Origin: Paludibacteraceae bacterium
GTDB lineage: Bacteria > Bacteroidota > Bacteroidia > Bacteroidales > Paludibacteraceae
Assembly (NCBI GenBank): GCA_016937795.1
Contig: JAFGVV010000060.1
Coordinates: 1-59,374 of the forward strand
DNA length: 59,374 bases
Direction: 5' to 3'
The first letter of the stretch is position 1, and every line of letters starts with the position of its first letter. The notes under the pieces were generated by a model that ran no database searches, was not told the DNA's origin, and saw nothing but the letters and a program-made list of their open reading frames with translations. Below are positions 8,117 to 18,202 of this stretch, in pieces. The translations under genes were made by a program, and so were the position numbers.

Positions 8117-11100
8117 ATGAAGAATCTGAAAACTGTCGCACTCTTAGTTTTACTGCTTATATCTTCTGTGAGTGCAAATGCCGACAAATACTATTTCGAG
8201 CAAATTTCGCTTCACGAAGGTCTGAGCCAGAGCACTGTGAAAGCAATTTTCCGCGATCACATAGGCATGCTTTGGATAGGTACGCGCGAAGGCCTCAATC
8301 GTTACGACGGACAAAGCATCCGCACTTACCTGAACGATCCGAAAAACCCGAATTCTCTTCCTCACAATAATATATTTTTCATTGCCGAAGATTCGCAAAA
8401 CAGACTTTGGATAGGCTCCGGAGGCATTCTGTGTCGTTACGACCGGCTATCAGACAGTTTTATTCCCGAAAAAATAAACGGTCGCGACATTTCACTGAAA
8501 AATATTTTTGTAAGTGACGATTTTATGTACGCCACCAATGGCAATGCCCTGCATATTTATAATTCGAAAAAGAATGAATGGAGCGAGAAAATCTTCAGCG
8601 GGGCAGAAACCAACCTGACCGCTTCCTGCAAAATTGACCGGTTCGATAAAAATCATTTGCTTATTGGCTCAAGATGGAAAGGTTTGTTTTTGTGCGAAAC
8701 AGCTACCGGCAAACTTACCCGAAGCGCATTTACACAAGGTGACGGAATTCTGGATGTTTTCAGCACTCCCGAAGGACACTTCTGGATTTCGGAATACGGA
8801 AAAGCGCCACAATGCTTCGATCGTTCGGGGCAAAAACTGTATGACCTCAGTACAGCCAACTCATATCTGAAAGCTGACAAGGTGATGGACATTTGCAGCT
8901 ATCACAACAAAATATGGATGGTTTCGGATGGTGAAGGCATTATCACTTACGATCAGAAAAACGGCCGTCTACAACGTGTGGCCGGACAAAACGACAAACA
9001 CGGTACAGCGCAGGTAAACTCGCTTTTGACCATTTATCCCGACAAATACGGCAATCTGTGGCTTGGAGCCATCAGATCAGGATTACTGAACATAAAGAAC
9101 ACATTTGCAAGCAGTTATTCGAACTCGCCACTAAACTCTGAATGGGGACTGAGCGATGCTACCGTATTGAGTTTTTATCAGGATGAGGAAAACAAAATAT
9201 GGATAGGCACCGACGGGCAGGGAATCAATCTTTTTGAACCCGACAAAGAAAAATTTACGCATTTCCGAAATTCATTCGGCACAAAAGTATCCTCTATTAC
9301 AGCCTATTCCGATCAGTATTTATTACTCAGTCTGTACAAAGCAGGTCTCAAGCTTTTCGATAAAAAGACAGGCCAACTCAAAGACTTTCAGCTTACCAGC
9401 AAGAACGGCGAACTGATTAAGACCAATGATTTGTTAGGATTCAATGTGTTTGCCAACGAAAACGGGAAAATCTTCATATCAGACAATCAACTTTATCTGT
9501 ACGATACCGATAAAAAAGAAACCCGTCATATTAAAACAAGCATTAAAGAAGATGGCGCTCTGAGAATTCATTCGAATACCTTTCTGAAAAACGAACTTCT
9601 TATTTACGCAAACACCGTTTTTTCGCTTATCGATTCAAAAACCGGCAGGGAAAAATCAGTTTTCAGAATCCCAAACAACTATATCACAGTGATTAATGCT
9701 GTGGAATATTCAGCCGACAGCGTATTATGGATAGGACTTTCGTCGGGCCTGATAAAGTATGATTTGCGCACAAAAAAAGCAACGCAAATCATGCCTGACA
9801 GAATTAAATCGACCTCCACCATTCAGTTGGATGCTAAAAACACGCTCTGGATAGGCTCTGGCATCTCACTTTACCGCTACAACATACATACCGACCAAAT
9901 TTACAAATATGAAAAAGCCGATGGTATTACAGCCAATGAATATTTGCCAAAATCGAAACTTCTCGGCTTGCGTGGCAATATTTATATGGGTGGAGTTTCG
10001 GGCATGACGGTCATTCAGTCGGACATACCCTTTCCCGAAATTGCCGAACCTCAATTTGAATTGCTCGATATTTTGCTCGATGGTAGCCAGCTTGCTCCAA
10101 AAAGAATTTCGAAATCGGATAAGAAAACAACGATAACACTACCCTGGAATTTCACATCGCTGCAACTCAACTTTTTCATCAACACGCCTGGCCTGCGTTC
10201 GCACCCACGCTACCGTTATCTGATCGAAGGTCTCAGCACACAGTATCTCGAGCCCGAAACGCAATCGATTCGTGTACAGAATCTGAACCCGGGCTCGTAT
10301 CGCATTATGCTTCAGTACGAACTGAAAAATCAGGTTTGGAGCACGCCTTTCAGCATTGCACACATCAGAGTGGCACCACCCTGGTGGCAAACATGGTGGT
10401 TTTATCTGATCGTAATCATTGCGCTGACATTTACATTATTACGCATCAGACGTTCGGTAATTGCCAAAACAAAGCAATCGATGGAATTTGAAATGCAAAG
10501 ACGTGAGAATGAGCTTTCGGAACAAAAAATCAGATTCCTGATCAATGTGTCGCATGAGTTGCGCACTCCGCTCACACTGATTTACGCGCCACTACGGCGA
10601 CTTTTGAAAGATGAAAACACGCCCAAAGTGCTTAAACCTGTATTGACACTGATGTACAAACATGTGAAAAACATGAAAAACATGATTGATATGGTGCTCG
10701 ATGTCAGAAAAATGGAGAAAAACAGCGACATGCTGAATATGAGCAGTCATCATTTCAATAATTGGGTACAGGAAGTGGCCGACGATTTCAGTTTTGAGTT
10801 TGAAGCCCGCAATATTCAGCTGATCATTACGAAGGACGAACGGATTACGGATATAAGTTTCGACCGCGACCGTTGCAACAAGGTTTTGTCGAATTTGCTA
10901 ATGAACGCTATCAAATTTTCGGATGCAGGAAGCACTGTCACAATAACAACCGAGTTAGTCGAAAACAAAGTAAAAATAAGTGTGACTGACTGCGGAATAG
11001 GTGTACCTGCTGAAGAAAGAGACAAACTGTTTAGCCGGTTTTATCAGGGACGACACGAAAAAGGCGGAAGCGGCATTGGACTTTCGTATGCCAAAACGCA

Positions 11101-12058
11101 GATTGAAATGCACAAAGGAGAAATCGGGTATGAACCTGCACAACCCAAAGGATCCACATTCTGGTTTAGTTTGCCTTTGCAGGCATATTTCAACACGCCA
11201 AAACAAAGCATTGAAAATGAACTACAAAACCTGAACTCACAAAGTATGCAAACAATAAATGCTTCGGAAACAGATTTTAATTTCAAAGAAATGACACTGC
11301 TTATTGCCGAAGATGAGCCCGATTTACTGGGTTACATGCACGAAAGTTTAAGCGAATATTTCGGAAAGGTTATTGCAGCCACAAACGGACAGGAAGCCCT
11401 GGAGAAAATTCGCGAACACATGCCCGATATGCTGATTAGCGATGTAATGATGCCCGGCATGGATGGTTTTGAACTTTGCAAAACTATAAAATCCGATGTC
11501 AATATCAGTCATATTCCGGTGGTGTTGCTCACGGCACTCAGCGACGACGAAAGCTCGCTCACTGGCTATAAAATGGGTGCTGATCTTTATCTGGCAAAAC
11601 CTTTCGGAGTGGATTTATTGATGGCTGCTACTGCCAATATTCTTCGTCAGCGGTTGCAGTTAAGAACGCAATTTTCGACTACTGAAAGTGAAGTGAGCAT
11701 CGACGAAATTACATACAGCAATGCTGACGAGAAATTTCTGAACAAGCTCAACGATTACATAAGCGAACATTTATCGGACAATGAATTACGCATCGACAAT
11801 GTAGCCTCCGAAATGGCAATGAGCCGTACCACTTTTTACAATAAAGTAAAAATACTAACCGGTCTGACTGCGAACAATTATGTGACGGATTTTAAAATCA
11901 AAAAAGCCACAAAAATGCTGTTGAATAAAGATTTACCCATACAGGAAATTGCTTTCGAACTCGGCTATGTCAGTCAGCGATATTTCAGCACCGTATTCAA
12001 ACAGCAAACCGGATTAACACCCACTCAGTACAGGGAACAACACGAAAAACTGTCATGA
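8117..12058 (+). CDS. Hybrid two-component system sensor/AraC regulator (HTCS1)
   Basis: 1313 residues from the ATG at 8117. Order: signal peptide; periplasmic beta-propeller of Reg_prop repeats (recurrent LWIG motifs, residues about 25-640); Y_Y_Y domain (about 680-750); transmembrane helix near 760-780 (WWFYLIVIIALTF); HisKA with the phospho-acceptor His813 in NVSHELRTPLT; HATPase (NAIKFSDAG, GIGLSYAK); receiver domain (LLIAEDEPD) with phospho-Asp1109 in ISDVMMPGMDG; and a C-terminal AraC-type helix-turn-helix pair (about 1210-1310). All phosphotransfer residues are present. In Bacteroidetes such proteins bind an oligosaccharide in the periplasm and activate the neighbouring polysaccharide-utilisation operons. 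Likely targets here are the SusCD operon and the paralogous T9SS genes around 22 kb, which carry direct-repeat operators. Which HTCS controls which promoter is an inference. Confidence 0.95.
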   Translation: MKNLKTVALLVLLLISSVSANADKYYFEQISLHEGLSQSTVKAIFRDHIGMLWIGTREGLNRYDGQSIRTYLNDPKNPNSLPHNNIFFIAEDSQNRLWIGSGGILCRYDRLSDSFIPEKINGRDISLKNIFVSDDFMYATNGNALHIYNSKKNEWSEKIFSGAETNLTASCKIDRFDKNHLLIGSRWKGLFLCETATGKLTRSAFTQGDGILDVFSTPEGHFWISEYGKAPQCFDRSGQKLYDLSTANSYLKADKVMDICSYHNKIWMVSDGEGIITYDQKNGRLQRVAGQNDKHGTAQVNSLLTIYPDKYGNLWLGAIRSGLLNIKNTFASSYSNSPLNSEWGLSDATVLSFYQDEENKIWIGTDGQGINLFEPDKEKFTHFRNSFGTKVSSITAYSDQYLLLSLYKAGLKLFDKKTGQLKDFQLTSKNGELIKTNDLLGFNVFANENGKIFISDNQLYLYDTDKKETRHIKTSIKEDGALRIHSNTFLKNELLIYANTVFSLIDSKTGREKSVFRIPNNYITVINAVEYSADSVLWIGLSSGLIKYDLRTKKATQIMPDRIKSTSTIQLDAKNTLWIGSGISLYRYNIHTDQIYKYEKADGITANEYLPKSKLLGLRGNIYMGGVSGMTVIQSDIPFPEIAEPQFELLDILLDGSQLAPKRISKSDKKTTITLPWNFTSLQLNFFINTPGLRSHPRYRYLIEGLSTQYLEPETQSIRVQNLNPGSYRIMLQYELKNQVWSTPFSIAHIRVAPPWWQTWWFYLIVIIALTFTLLRIRRSVIAKTKQSMEFEMQRRENELSEQKIRFLINVSHELRTPLTLIYAPLRRLLKDENTPKVLKPVLTLMYKHVKNMKNMIDMVLDVRKMEKNSDMLNMSSHHFNNWVQEVADDFSFEFEARNIQLIITKDERITDISFDRDRCNKVLSNLLMNAIKFSDAGSTVTITTELVENKVKISVTDCGIGVPAEERDKLFSRFYQGRHEKGGSGIGLSYAKTQIEMHKGEIGYEPAQPKGSTFWFSLPLQAYFNTPKQSIENELQNLNSQSMQTINASETDFNFKEMTLLIAEDEPDLLGYMHESLSEYFGKVIAATNGQEALEKIREHMPDMLISDVMMPGMDGFELCKTIKSDVNISHIPVVLLTALSDDESSLTGYKMGADLYLAKPFGVDLLMAATANILRQRLQLRTQFSTTESEVSIDEITYSNADEKFLNKLNDYISEHLSDNELRIDNVASEMAMSRTTFYNKVKILTGLTANNYVTDFKIKKATKMLLNKDLPIQEIAFELGYVSQRYFSTVFKQQTGLTPTQYREQHEKLS

Positions 12059-12060
12059 AA

Positions 12061-12105
12061 AAATCCGTTTTCAGTTGCTCTTGAAGCATTCCTGAAAACG
12101 GATTT
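12061..12105 (+). terminator. Terminator of HTCS1
   Basis: The 14-base stem AAATCCGTTTTCAG (12061-12074) pairs perfectly with 12092-12105, followed by a T-rich stretch, two bases after the HTCS1 stop codon. Confidence 0.75.
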
Positions 12106-12119
12106 TCATTTTATTTCTG

Positions 12120-12397
12120 CTTTGACAGATTTATTTTAAAAGAAATAGTAACGCGGATTTAGCGGATTATTTTTTTTAAAATAACTGATTTCTAAACGGA
12201 TTATAAAAATTTTATAAATAAAATTTACAGATTTAAGTTGTTGTATATTTTAATTTTATCCTAATTTTGACTTGTCAAAATTTTAATCCGAATTATATCT
12301 GTTTTTTATTCAATTTAAATCTGTTGTAATCAGTTTCATCCGTTAAATCCGCGTTACTATTCTTTTTAATCTCTTTCTTATCTTTAATCTGTCAAAG
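12120..12397. repeat. MITE-like element with long imperfect terminal inverted repeats
   Basis: The outer 12 bases CTTTGACAGATT (12120-12131) recur inverted at 12386-12397. Further in, AGTAACGCGGATTTA-CGGAT (12147-12170 region) recurs inverted at about 12338-12361, followed by ACTGATT on both arms. The interior is very A+T-rich, includes the small palindrome AATTTTGAC/GTCAAAATT (about 12263-12282), and has no reading frame. It occupies the gap between the convergent HTCS1 and SusD genes. It looks like a non-autonomous foldback element or a large bidirectional terminator; no target-site duplication was identified. Confidence 0.6.
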
Positions 12398-12418
12398 TAG
12401 AATTATAATCAACTTTAA

Positions 12419-14320
12419 TTAATCGCAATCGAAGTTATAATCGGCAGGGCCACTGATTTTGGCAGGCCAGCCCGGATTTTGATAAATCGGCGAATTATCC
12501 TGTCCGTTGGTCGAAGTCATTATTATTTCGCTCACCGGAACAGGTTCCAGATAATGAGGTTTGGGGAAAGTATAACCATCATACACGATAGATGTCGATA
12601 CAATCTGATAAGGACGGAGATAAGTACTAAGTGAAGATGACGACACTGTCTGTCCGACTTTTATCTGATCAGCCGAATATAAACGGTAAATATCAGCCCA
12701 GAGATTAATACCTTCCACCTGATAATTCAGCATATGGTCGAGCGAACGCCAACGCTTCAAATCCATCAGTCGCATACCTTCGGCCACAAACTCACAACGA
12801 CGTTCGCGACGAATATTGTAAAGTGTGGCATCCACAAAAGTTCCGCGCGATTTGGTAGCCAGATCGTTTTCGAGGTTCAGGTCGGTAGCAGCAATGGTAG
12901 CCTGATAATCGGTGCTTACACCTGCACGGGTACGCAAAGCTTTCCAGTAAGTATCACAATTTCCGCCCAGTTGTCCGTATCGTTCGTAATATGCTTCAAG
13001 ATAAATAAGATATGCCTCGGCCACTCTGAATACCGGCGTTGCAGAAGTTCCGCTGGTAGGCGTAGCATCCTGACCGGCTTCATAACTTATCCATTTTTTA
13101 AGTTCGTATCCGGTTGGTGTTCCCTGATTTCCCGAAGAATAAATCAGCGGTTTGTAATTTACAATGGTATCAGTGCCGTTTACTACCAAACCTCCCGGCT
13201 TTACCGAAGAAGTAAGGCGAATATCGCGGTTTTGAAGCATCAGATACATGAGGGAATCGCCCTGATAAGTATTATCGGCATATACCGGCAAACCCGATTT
13301 TGTCAAAAAGGTTTCCACCATAGCACGTGTCAAACCTGTTCCTGCACCAGTACGTTGCAGATAATGAGTAGCTGAATGTGCATTTACACCTTGTAAATAA
13401 TAGCGGGCCAGAATCACTTCCGGCGAAGCCATCACTGTGCCTTTTGTGTCGTTGAAGAGCGATGCATAATCAGCAAAAAGCGAACGTTTCGAAGCCACAC
13501 TGTCGGCTGCCGCAATGGCTTGTTCGAAGAAATAATTATATTCCGACTGAATGCTTCCACCTGCAAAAGCAAAATTCGGATGAGAAGCAGCACCTACCCA
13601 TTTCGGATTTCCGGGTGCAAAAGTAGTTCCCTGATGATATTTTTCCCATGTAGCTTCGAAAAGTGCGACACGGGCTTTCATTAGCAATGCTGCATCTTTC
13701 GTGAGGCGACCGCTTTCAGGAGCTTTTTCCATCAATAGAAGCTTCGACTGATCGAGCAGTCCCAGAATATAGCGGGCCACTTCATTGCGGGGCATACGTT
13801 TGCTTGCAGCAATAAGTCCATCGTAGTCTTCACTCAGCACATCGTCGATAATGGGTACATCGCCCAGATTCGAAAGCAGACGGAAATATTCATAAGCCTT
13901 GAAAAAATATGCTTCGCCTAAATAATGATTAATCAGATCAGGTGAACCGGAAACTTTTCCGGCAGGTACATCAGCCTTCATTCGGTTGATAAAATAATTC
14001 AAATTGCGTATGTGATCAAATTTCCAGTGCGAATCTTTTACAAGCGGCGTATATTTATCGCCACGATAAAAAAGCTGATTAGCCGATGGCCCTGCCTGAT
14101 TGTCACTGTTGTTGTCGTCGGCATAAACACCACCCCAAAAACCTGAGCGCATCGAAGGAAACAACGAATAATATCCGTTGGTGTAATTGCGCATGTCGTC
14201 CACATTTTTCAGAAATGCCTGATCGTTACCAAAGTCGAGCGGTTCGCGTTGCAAAAAATCTTCGCACGAAACCAAAGACATTGAAAGTAATGCGGTTAGT
14301 ATATAAAATAATTTCTTCAT
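12419..14320 (-). CDS. SusD/RagB-family outer-membrane glycan-binding lipoprotein
   Basis: 633 residues. The N-terminus MKKLFYILTALLSMSLVSC is a lipoprotein signal with the lipidated Cys19, followed by an acidic CEDFLQREP stretch typical of SusD proteins exported to the cell surface. The body carries the SusD tetratricopeptide-like helices (for example LGEAYFFKAYEYFRLL and VARYILGLLDQS) and the C-terminal RagB region (RRERRCEFVAEGMRLMDLKRW). It should cap the SusC channel and bind the glycan before import. It is the last gene of a minus-strand operon, 34 bases after SusC. The substrate cannot be read from the sequence; the neighbouring enzymes suggest an amino-sugar-containing oligosaccharide. 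Confidence 0.96.
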   Translation of the reverse strand: MKKLFYILTALLSMSLVSCEDFLQREPLDFGNDQAFLKNVDDMRNYTNGYYSLFPSMRSGFWGGVYADDNNSDNQAGPSANQLFYRGDKYTPLVKDSHWKFDHIRNLNYFINRMKADVPAGKVSGSPDLINHYLGEAYFFKAYEYFRLLSNLGDVPIIDDVLSEDYDGLIAASKRMPRNEVARYILGLLDQSKLLLMEKAPESGRLTKDAALLMKARVALFEATWEKYHQGTTFAPGNPKWVGAASHPNFAFAGGSIQSEYNYFFEQAIAAADSVASKRSLFADYASLFNDTKGTVMASPEVILARYYLQGVNAHSATHYLQRTGAGTGLTRAMVETFLTKSGLPVYADNTYQGDSLMYLMLQNRDIRLTSSVKPGGLVVNGTDTIVNYKPLIYSSGNQGTPTGYELKKWISYEAGQDATPTSGTSATPVFRVAEAYLIYLEAYYERYGQLGGNCDTYWKALRTRAGVSTDYQATIAATDLNLENDLATKSRGTFVDATLYNIRRERRCEFVAEGMRLMDLKRWRSLDHMLNYQVEGINLWADIYRLYSADQIKVGQTVSSSSLSTYLRPYQIVSTSIVYDGYTFPKPHYLEPVPVSEIIMTSTNGQDNSPIYQNPGWPAKISGPADYNFDCD

Positions 14321-14354
14321 TTCAGTAATTCTGTAAAGTTCTCAATTTTAGTAA

Positions 14355-17300
14355 TTAAAGTGTAATTTCGAGTCCTGCCGAAAACACCCTGAACATTGGA
14401 TATGTTTTTCCGGGACCATATTCGCTGATACCACTGCCAATAGCTTCGGGATCGTAGATGCGCAGGTTTGTAAATGTGAACAGGTTTTCGCCCGAGAAAT
14501 ACAATCGTGCCTTCTGAACATGTTTCGAAAGTGCAGATGTTTTAGGTAATGTAAATCCTATCTGAAGATTTTTCAAACGCACATAAGCAGCATTTTGAAT
14601 AAAGCGATCGGAAACCTGTATATTGTTATAATCGGTACGCAAACGACCATAGTAAGGATCGAGGTTAGCTCCCAGCGGATCGCCTGCATAGCGGAAATAA
14701 TCGAGATGGTTGTAGAAAAGAGATCGCTGCCATTCACCGGCAAAACCAAAGAAAGTAGCACTGTTATTAAAGAACACATCACGTTTACCAATTCCCTGAA
14801 AGAACATCGAAAAATCAACAAATTTCCACGAAGCACCCAGATTCAGACCAAAAGCATAGCGGGGCGTTCCGTTTCCGATAACCGAAAGGTCGCCACTATC
14901 GTAAATGGTATTACCTCCGGCATTCACACTACCATTTTCGTCGAGGTCGCGATACATAAGGTCGCCACCACCCCAGTTTTTACCAAGGTTCGATTGCGAA
15001 GTGGTGCTCAACCAATTGTTCATTTCCTGATCACTTTTGGCCACTCCCACTACCTGATAACCCCAGATATCACCAAGTTTTTTTCCGGGGAAATATCCGT
15101 TCAGTGCGCCATCGGGCGTATCGTATTTTGTCACTTCGCTCTGATAATCGCTGAGTGTGGCTGTAGCCGAATAGCTAAAATCCTTACCCACGCGGTCGCG
15201 CCAGCTTATTTCCATTTCCCAGCCACGGGTACGAAGTTCGGCATTATTAGTTTTGGGAGGATTTGCACCATACACAGCCGGAAGCTGTTTGGCAGGCCCC
15301 ACCATGTCGAGCGTCACACGCTGATAAAGATCGAATGCTGCGCTCAAACGGTTCGAAAAAAAACCAAGATCAAGACCCACACCTGAATTTTCAATTTTTT
15401 CCCATGTGAGCGAAGTGGCAAAAGGTTGCGGGCCAGGCAGCACGGTAGCTTCCTGATTACCAATCACAATACCGCCCATTCCCGAACTCATATACTGGAA
15501 ATAAGGATAAAAGCTGCTGGTATTCTGATTTCCCAAAACACCGTACGAAGCTCTGAATTTCAGCATTTCGAAACCTTTTTCGTACAAACCGGCCCAAAAT
15601 TCTTCCTGGCCGAGATTCCAGCCAGCCGAAACCGAGGGAAAAGTAGCCCAGCGCTGATTGGCCGGAAAACGCGAGGCCGCATCGGCACGCAAATTCAGTT
15701 CAAGCATATAACGATCGGCATACGCATAGTTCACACGACCGAAAATACCAAGGTTTGCCCATTCACCTTTTTTCTCGGACATACGCGGATTTGTTCCTGC
15801 TCCTGAAGGAAGAAACGGTTTACTGTCCAGCGTAATATTGTCCGACCCTACACGGATTTTCTCAGTAAAATAATACTCACTCTGCATACCAGCCAGCACT
15901 TTGAAATAATGGTTGTTAAGTTTCAACTCATAATCGGTACGGAAGTTTGTATTCATATAATTCACATGACCAAAAGCACGCTCGTAATAATTAGTTCCGG
16001 CAGCGGGCTGACGTAGAATCGTTCCGTTTACTTCGTTTACCACGCTTTTATCAGCTACTCCTTCGAGCACTGCAAAATAGTTTTGTGTTCCATCGGGCAA
16101 GGTGTAACTCAGGCGATTAAACTGACGACTTTCGCTCGGTTTTTCGATACGGCTTCCAAGGTCAAAATAAAATTTCCAGTTTTTCATTGCTTCGAATGTA
16201 AACTGTGCCTGGTTGTAAAACAACTGATTTTTTACAATATAGCGACCACCATTCAGCAATGAAGGAATAAGTGATTCGCGGTTATATTCACCATTGGGCA
16301 TATACACAGGCATCAGTGGTGAGCGACGACCCAGATTGTGATAGAATAAATCGTTAAGTGCCGAAGGTTTATCGTTCGAAGTATCGGTAAGACGCGAACT
16401 CCAGTTAAACTGCAGACGATCGGTAATTTTAATATTCAGTTTTCCATTTACCGAAAGACGGCTGAATTTTTCGTCGGCATAGGTAAAAAGCCCGTTCTGT
16501 CCGAGATAATTGGCCGACACAAAATAACTTGAAGCCTTATTGCCTCCACGTACACTGACATTATGCTCCTGCGAGTAAGTGGCTGATTTCAAATGTTCGT
16601 TGTACCAGTTTGTATTTCCGAAACTGCGCTGATTCCACGCCCAGTCGTTAACACCTTCGGCTTTTTCGATACCAAAAGGCAATTCGCCACGCTGATAACT
16701 CATAATTTTGCCGAGCTGTCCGGCACCGAAAGGCGGATTTCCACCCGAGTTGCTGTATGCGTCGTTTACCATCAGGGCATAAGTGTACGAATCTACCGCA
16801 CGGGGCACTGCCACAGGATTTGAGACACGCACATTTCCCGTATAGGAAACAGCCGTTTTCTGCTCAGCACCCGATTTGGTCGTGACCAAAATAACCCCGA
16901 AAGGCGCACGCGAACCGTAGATTGAAGCTGCTGCCGCATCCTTCAACACCGAAATATTTTCAATATCGTTTGGGTTAATGGTCGAAAGATCGCCTTCGAT
17001 ACCATCAATCAATACAAGCGGAGAGGAATTAGAGCCTTCGCCAATTGTTCCCAAACCACGAATATTAATGCTCATCGACTGTCCGAGTCCGCCCCCATTA
17101 TCGTTTGTAATGTTCAGACCGGCAATCACACCCTGTAAACCCTGCACGGCATTCGAAATCGGTCGCGATTCGAGCGCTTTTGCATCAATAGATTTTACAG
17201 CGCCGGTTGAATTTATTTTTTTCTGTGTACCAAAACCTACTACCAAAACCTCGTCGAGCACTTTTGTGTCCGGTTGCAGTACAATTACAAGTCCGCTGTT

Positions 17301-17564
17301 TTTTGTTCCAACGCTGATTTCCTGCGTTTTCATTCCCACGTACGAAACCACCAGCACAGCATTGCGTGAACCTACGCTGAGATTGAAATTTCCATCGAAA
17401 TCAGTAGTTGTTCCGTTGGTAGTTCCTTTTTCAATAACAGTTCCGCCAATTATGGTTTCATTATTATTATCGAGCACTTTGCCGCTCACCTTCACCGACT
17501 GGGCCATCACAGCCTGCAGCAAAACCGTCATTGCGGCGATTAAAAATATGATTCGTTTCATCAC
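14355..17564 (-). CDS. SusC/RagA-family TonB-dependent outer-membrane transporter
   Basis: 1069 residues. A signal peptide (MMKRIIFLIAAMTVLLQAVMAQ) is followed by a carboxypeptidase-D regulatory-like N-terminal domain (SGKVLDNNNETIIGGTVI, about 25-110), a TonB-box/plug junction (DEVLVVGFGTQKK), the plug domain (ALESRPISNAVQGLQG) with the SusC-typical IDGIEGDLSTINPNDIENI, and a long beta-barrel ending in the aromatic-rich GLEITL strand. It would import oligosaccharides using TonB energy. The second Met, three bases downstream, is an equally possible start. It lies 15 bases downstream of the lipoprotein gene and 34 bases upstream of SusD, so transcription and probably function are coupled. Confidence 0.97.
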   Translation of the reverse strand: MMKRIIFLIAAMTVLLQAVMAQSVKVSGKVLDNNNETIIGGTVIEKGTTNGTTTDFDGNFNLSVGSRNAVLVVSYVGMKTQEISVGTKNSGLVIVLQPDTKVLDEVLVVGFGTQKKINSTGAVKSIDAKALESRPISNAVQGLQGVIAGLNITNDNGGGLGQSMSINIRGLGTIGEGSNSSPLVLIDGIEGDLSTINPNDIENISVLKDAAAASIYGSRAPFGVILVTTKSGAEQKTAVSYTGNVRVSNPVAVPRAVDSYTYALMVNDAYSNSGGNPPFGAGQLGKIMSYQRGELPFGIEKAEGVNDWAWNQRSFGNTNWYNEHLKSATYSQEHNVSVRGGNKASSYFVSANYLGQNGLFTYADEKFSRLSVNGKLNIKITDRLQFNWSSRLTDTSNDKPSALNDLFYHNLGRRSPLMPVYMPNGEYNRESLIPSLLNGGRYIVKNQLFYNQAQFTFEAMKNWKFYFDLGSRIEKPSESRQFNRLSYTLPDGTQNYFAVLEGVADKSVVNEVNGTILRQPAAGTNYYERAFGHVNYMNTNFRTDYELKLNNHYFKVLAGMQSEYYFTEKIRVGSDNITLDSKPFLPSGAGTNPRMSEKKGEWANLGIFGRVNYAYADRYMLELNLRADAASRFPANQRWATFPSVSAGWNLGQEEFWAGLYEKGFEMLKFRASYGVLGNQNTSSFYPYFQYMSSGMGGIVIGNQEATVLPGPQPFATSLTWEKIENSGVGLDLGFFSNRLSAAFDLYQRVTLDMVGPAKQLPAVYGANPPKTNNAELRTRGWEMEISWRDRVGKDFSYSATATLSDYQSEVTKYDTPDGALNGYFPGKKLGDIWGYQVVGVAKSDQEMNNWLSTTSQSNLGKNWGGGDLMYRDLDENGSVNAGGNTIYDSGDLSVIGNGTPRYAFGLNLGASWKFVDFSMFFQGIGKRDVFFNNSATFFGFAGEWQRSLFYNHLDYFRYAGDPLGANLDPYYGRLRTDYNNIQVSDRFIQNAAYVRLKNLQIGFTLPKTSALSKHVQKARLYFSGENLFTFTNLRIYDPEAIGSGISEYGPGKTYPMFRVFSAGLEITL

Positions 17565-17579
17565 TGAAAAGTATTTGAT

Positions 17580-18173
17580 TTATTGTTCGTTTTGTGCTTT
17601 CTGATCGAAAACAATTTTATACATCACAAGGCTGTCGCGGCTATAAATAAATTGCTGAGCCAATACCAGACGACGCTTTGTGGCCAGTCCGGCCAGAATT
17701 TTCACCTTAATGGTCGCATCTCCACCTCCGTTTACATTTTGTGTCAGATACCAGGCAATTTTTCCTTTAAAGTCGGGCGTTGGAGCCAGCCATCGTGCAT
17801 TCGATATCAATGCAATGTGCAACTCGTTACGCGGCGCTGCCAACAATACAGGCTCTAACTCCACAAATCGGGCAGTTTTCGTGCCGGGCGTGTAAGTGGT
17901 ATCGCGTGTAATTTGCAATTTATTATTGCTATCGAGCACTGGCACACCATTTTCATCCTTCAGTGTATCAGCTTTTATGCGCGGATAAAGATAAGTGGTA
18001 TCGATGCTTCGGAGTACCTGCACCGGATATTCATTACCCAGGGTATCGTAAATCTGAACTACTTCGAGTTCTGTGGGGAGACTGAAATCTCCGGGATTCA
18101 GGGCTTTTTCCTCGCAGGCTCCCAACATGAGCATGGCTGCAATCAAAAAGCTGTAAAATTTAATCTTATTCAT
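17580..18173 (-). CDS. Surface lipoprotein of unknown function in the SusCD operon
   Basis: 197 residues. MNKIKFYSFLIAAMLMLGAC is a lipoprotein signal with Cys20 as the lipidation site, followed by EEKALNPGDFSLP. The rest is predicted beta-rich. The C-terminal part (LISNARWLAPTPDFKG through QFIYSRDSLVMYKIVF) has the rhythm of BACON-like or immunoglobulin-like carbohydrate-associated domains, but this is not a firm match. Its place directly upstream of SusC (15 bases) and downstream of the GH18 gene (29 bases) is where PULs often encode surface glycan-binding lipoproteins of the SusE/F type. No enzyme motif is seen. Confidence 0.75.
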   Translation of the reverse strand: MNKIKFYSFLIAAMLMLGACEEKALNPGDFSLPTELEVVQIYDTLGNEYPVQVLRSIDTTYLYPRIKADTLKDENGVPVLDSNNKLQITRDTTYTPGTKTARFVELEPVLLAAPRNELHIALISNARWLAPTPDFKGKIAWYLTQNVNGGGDATIKVKILAGLATKRRLVLAQQFIYSRDSLVMYKIVFDQKAQNEQ

Positions 18174-18202
18174 TTTTAAACGATTATAATTCTAAAAACT
18201 GC

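Noticed and set aside
12734..13375. 213-codon frame on the plus strand
   Set aside because: Antisense to SusD; no support from motifs or signals.
14595..15386. 263-codon open frame on the plus strand
   Set aside because: Antisense to the SusC barrel; composition is not protein-like and no start signals are seen.
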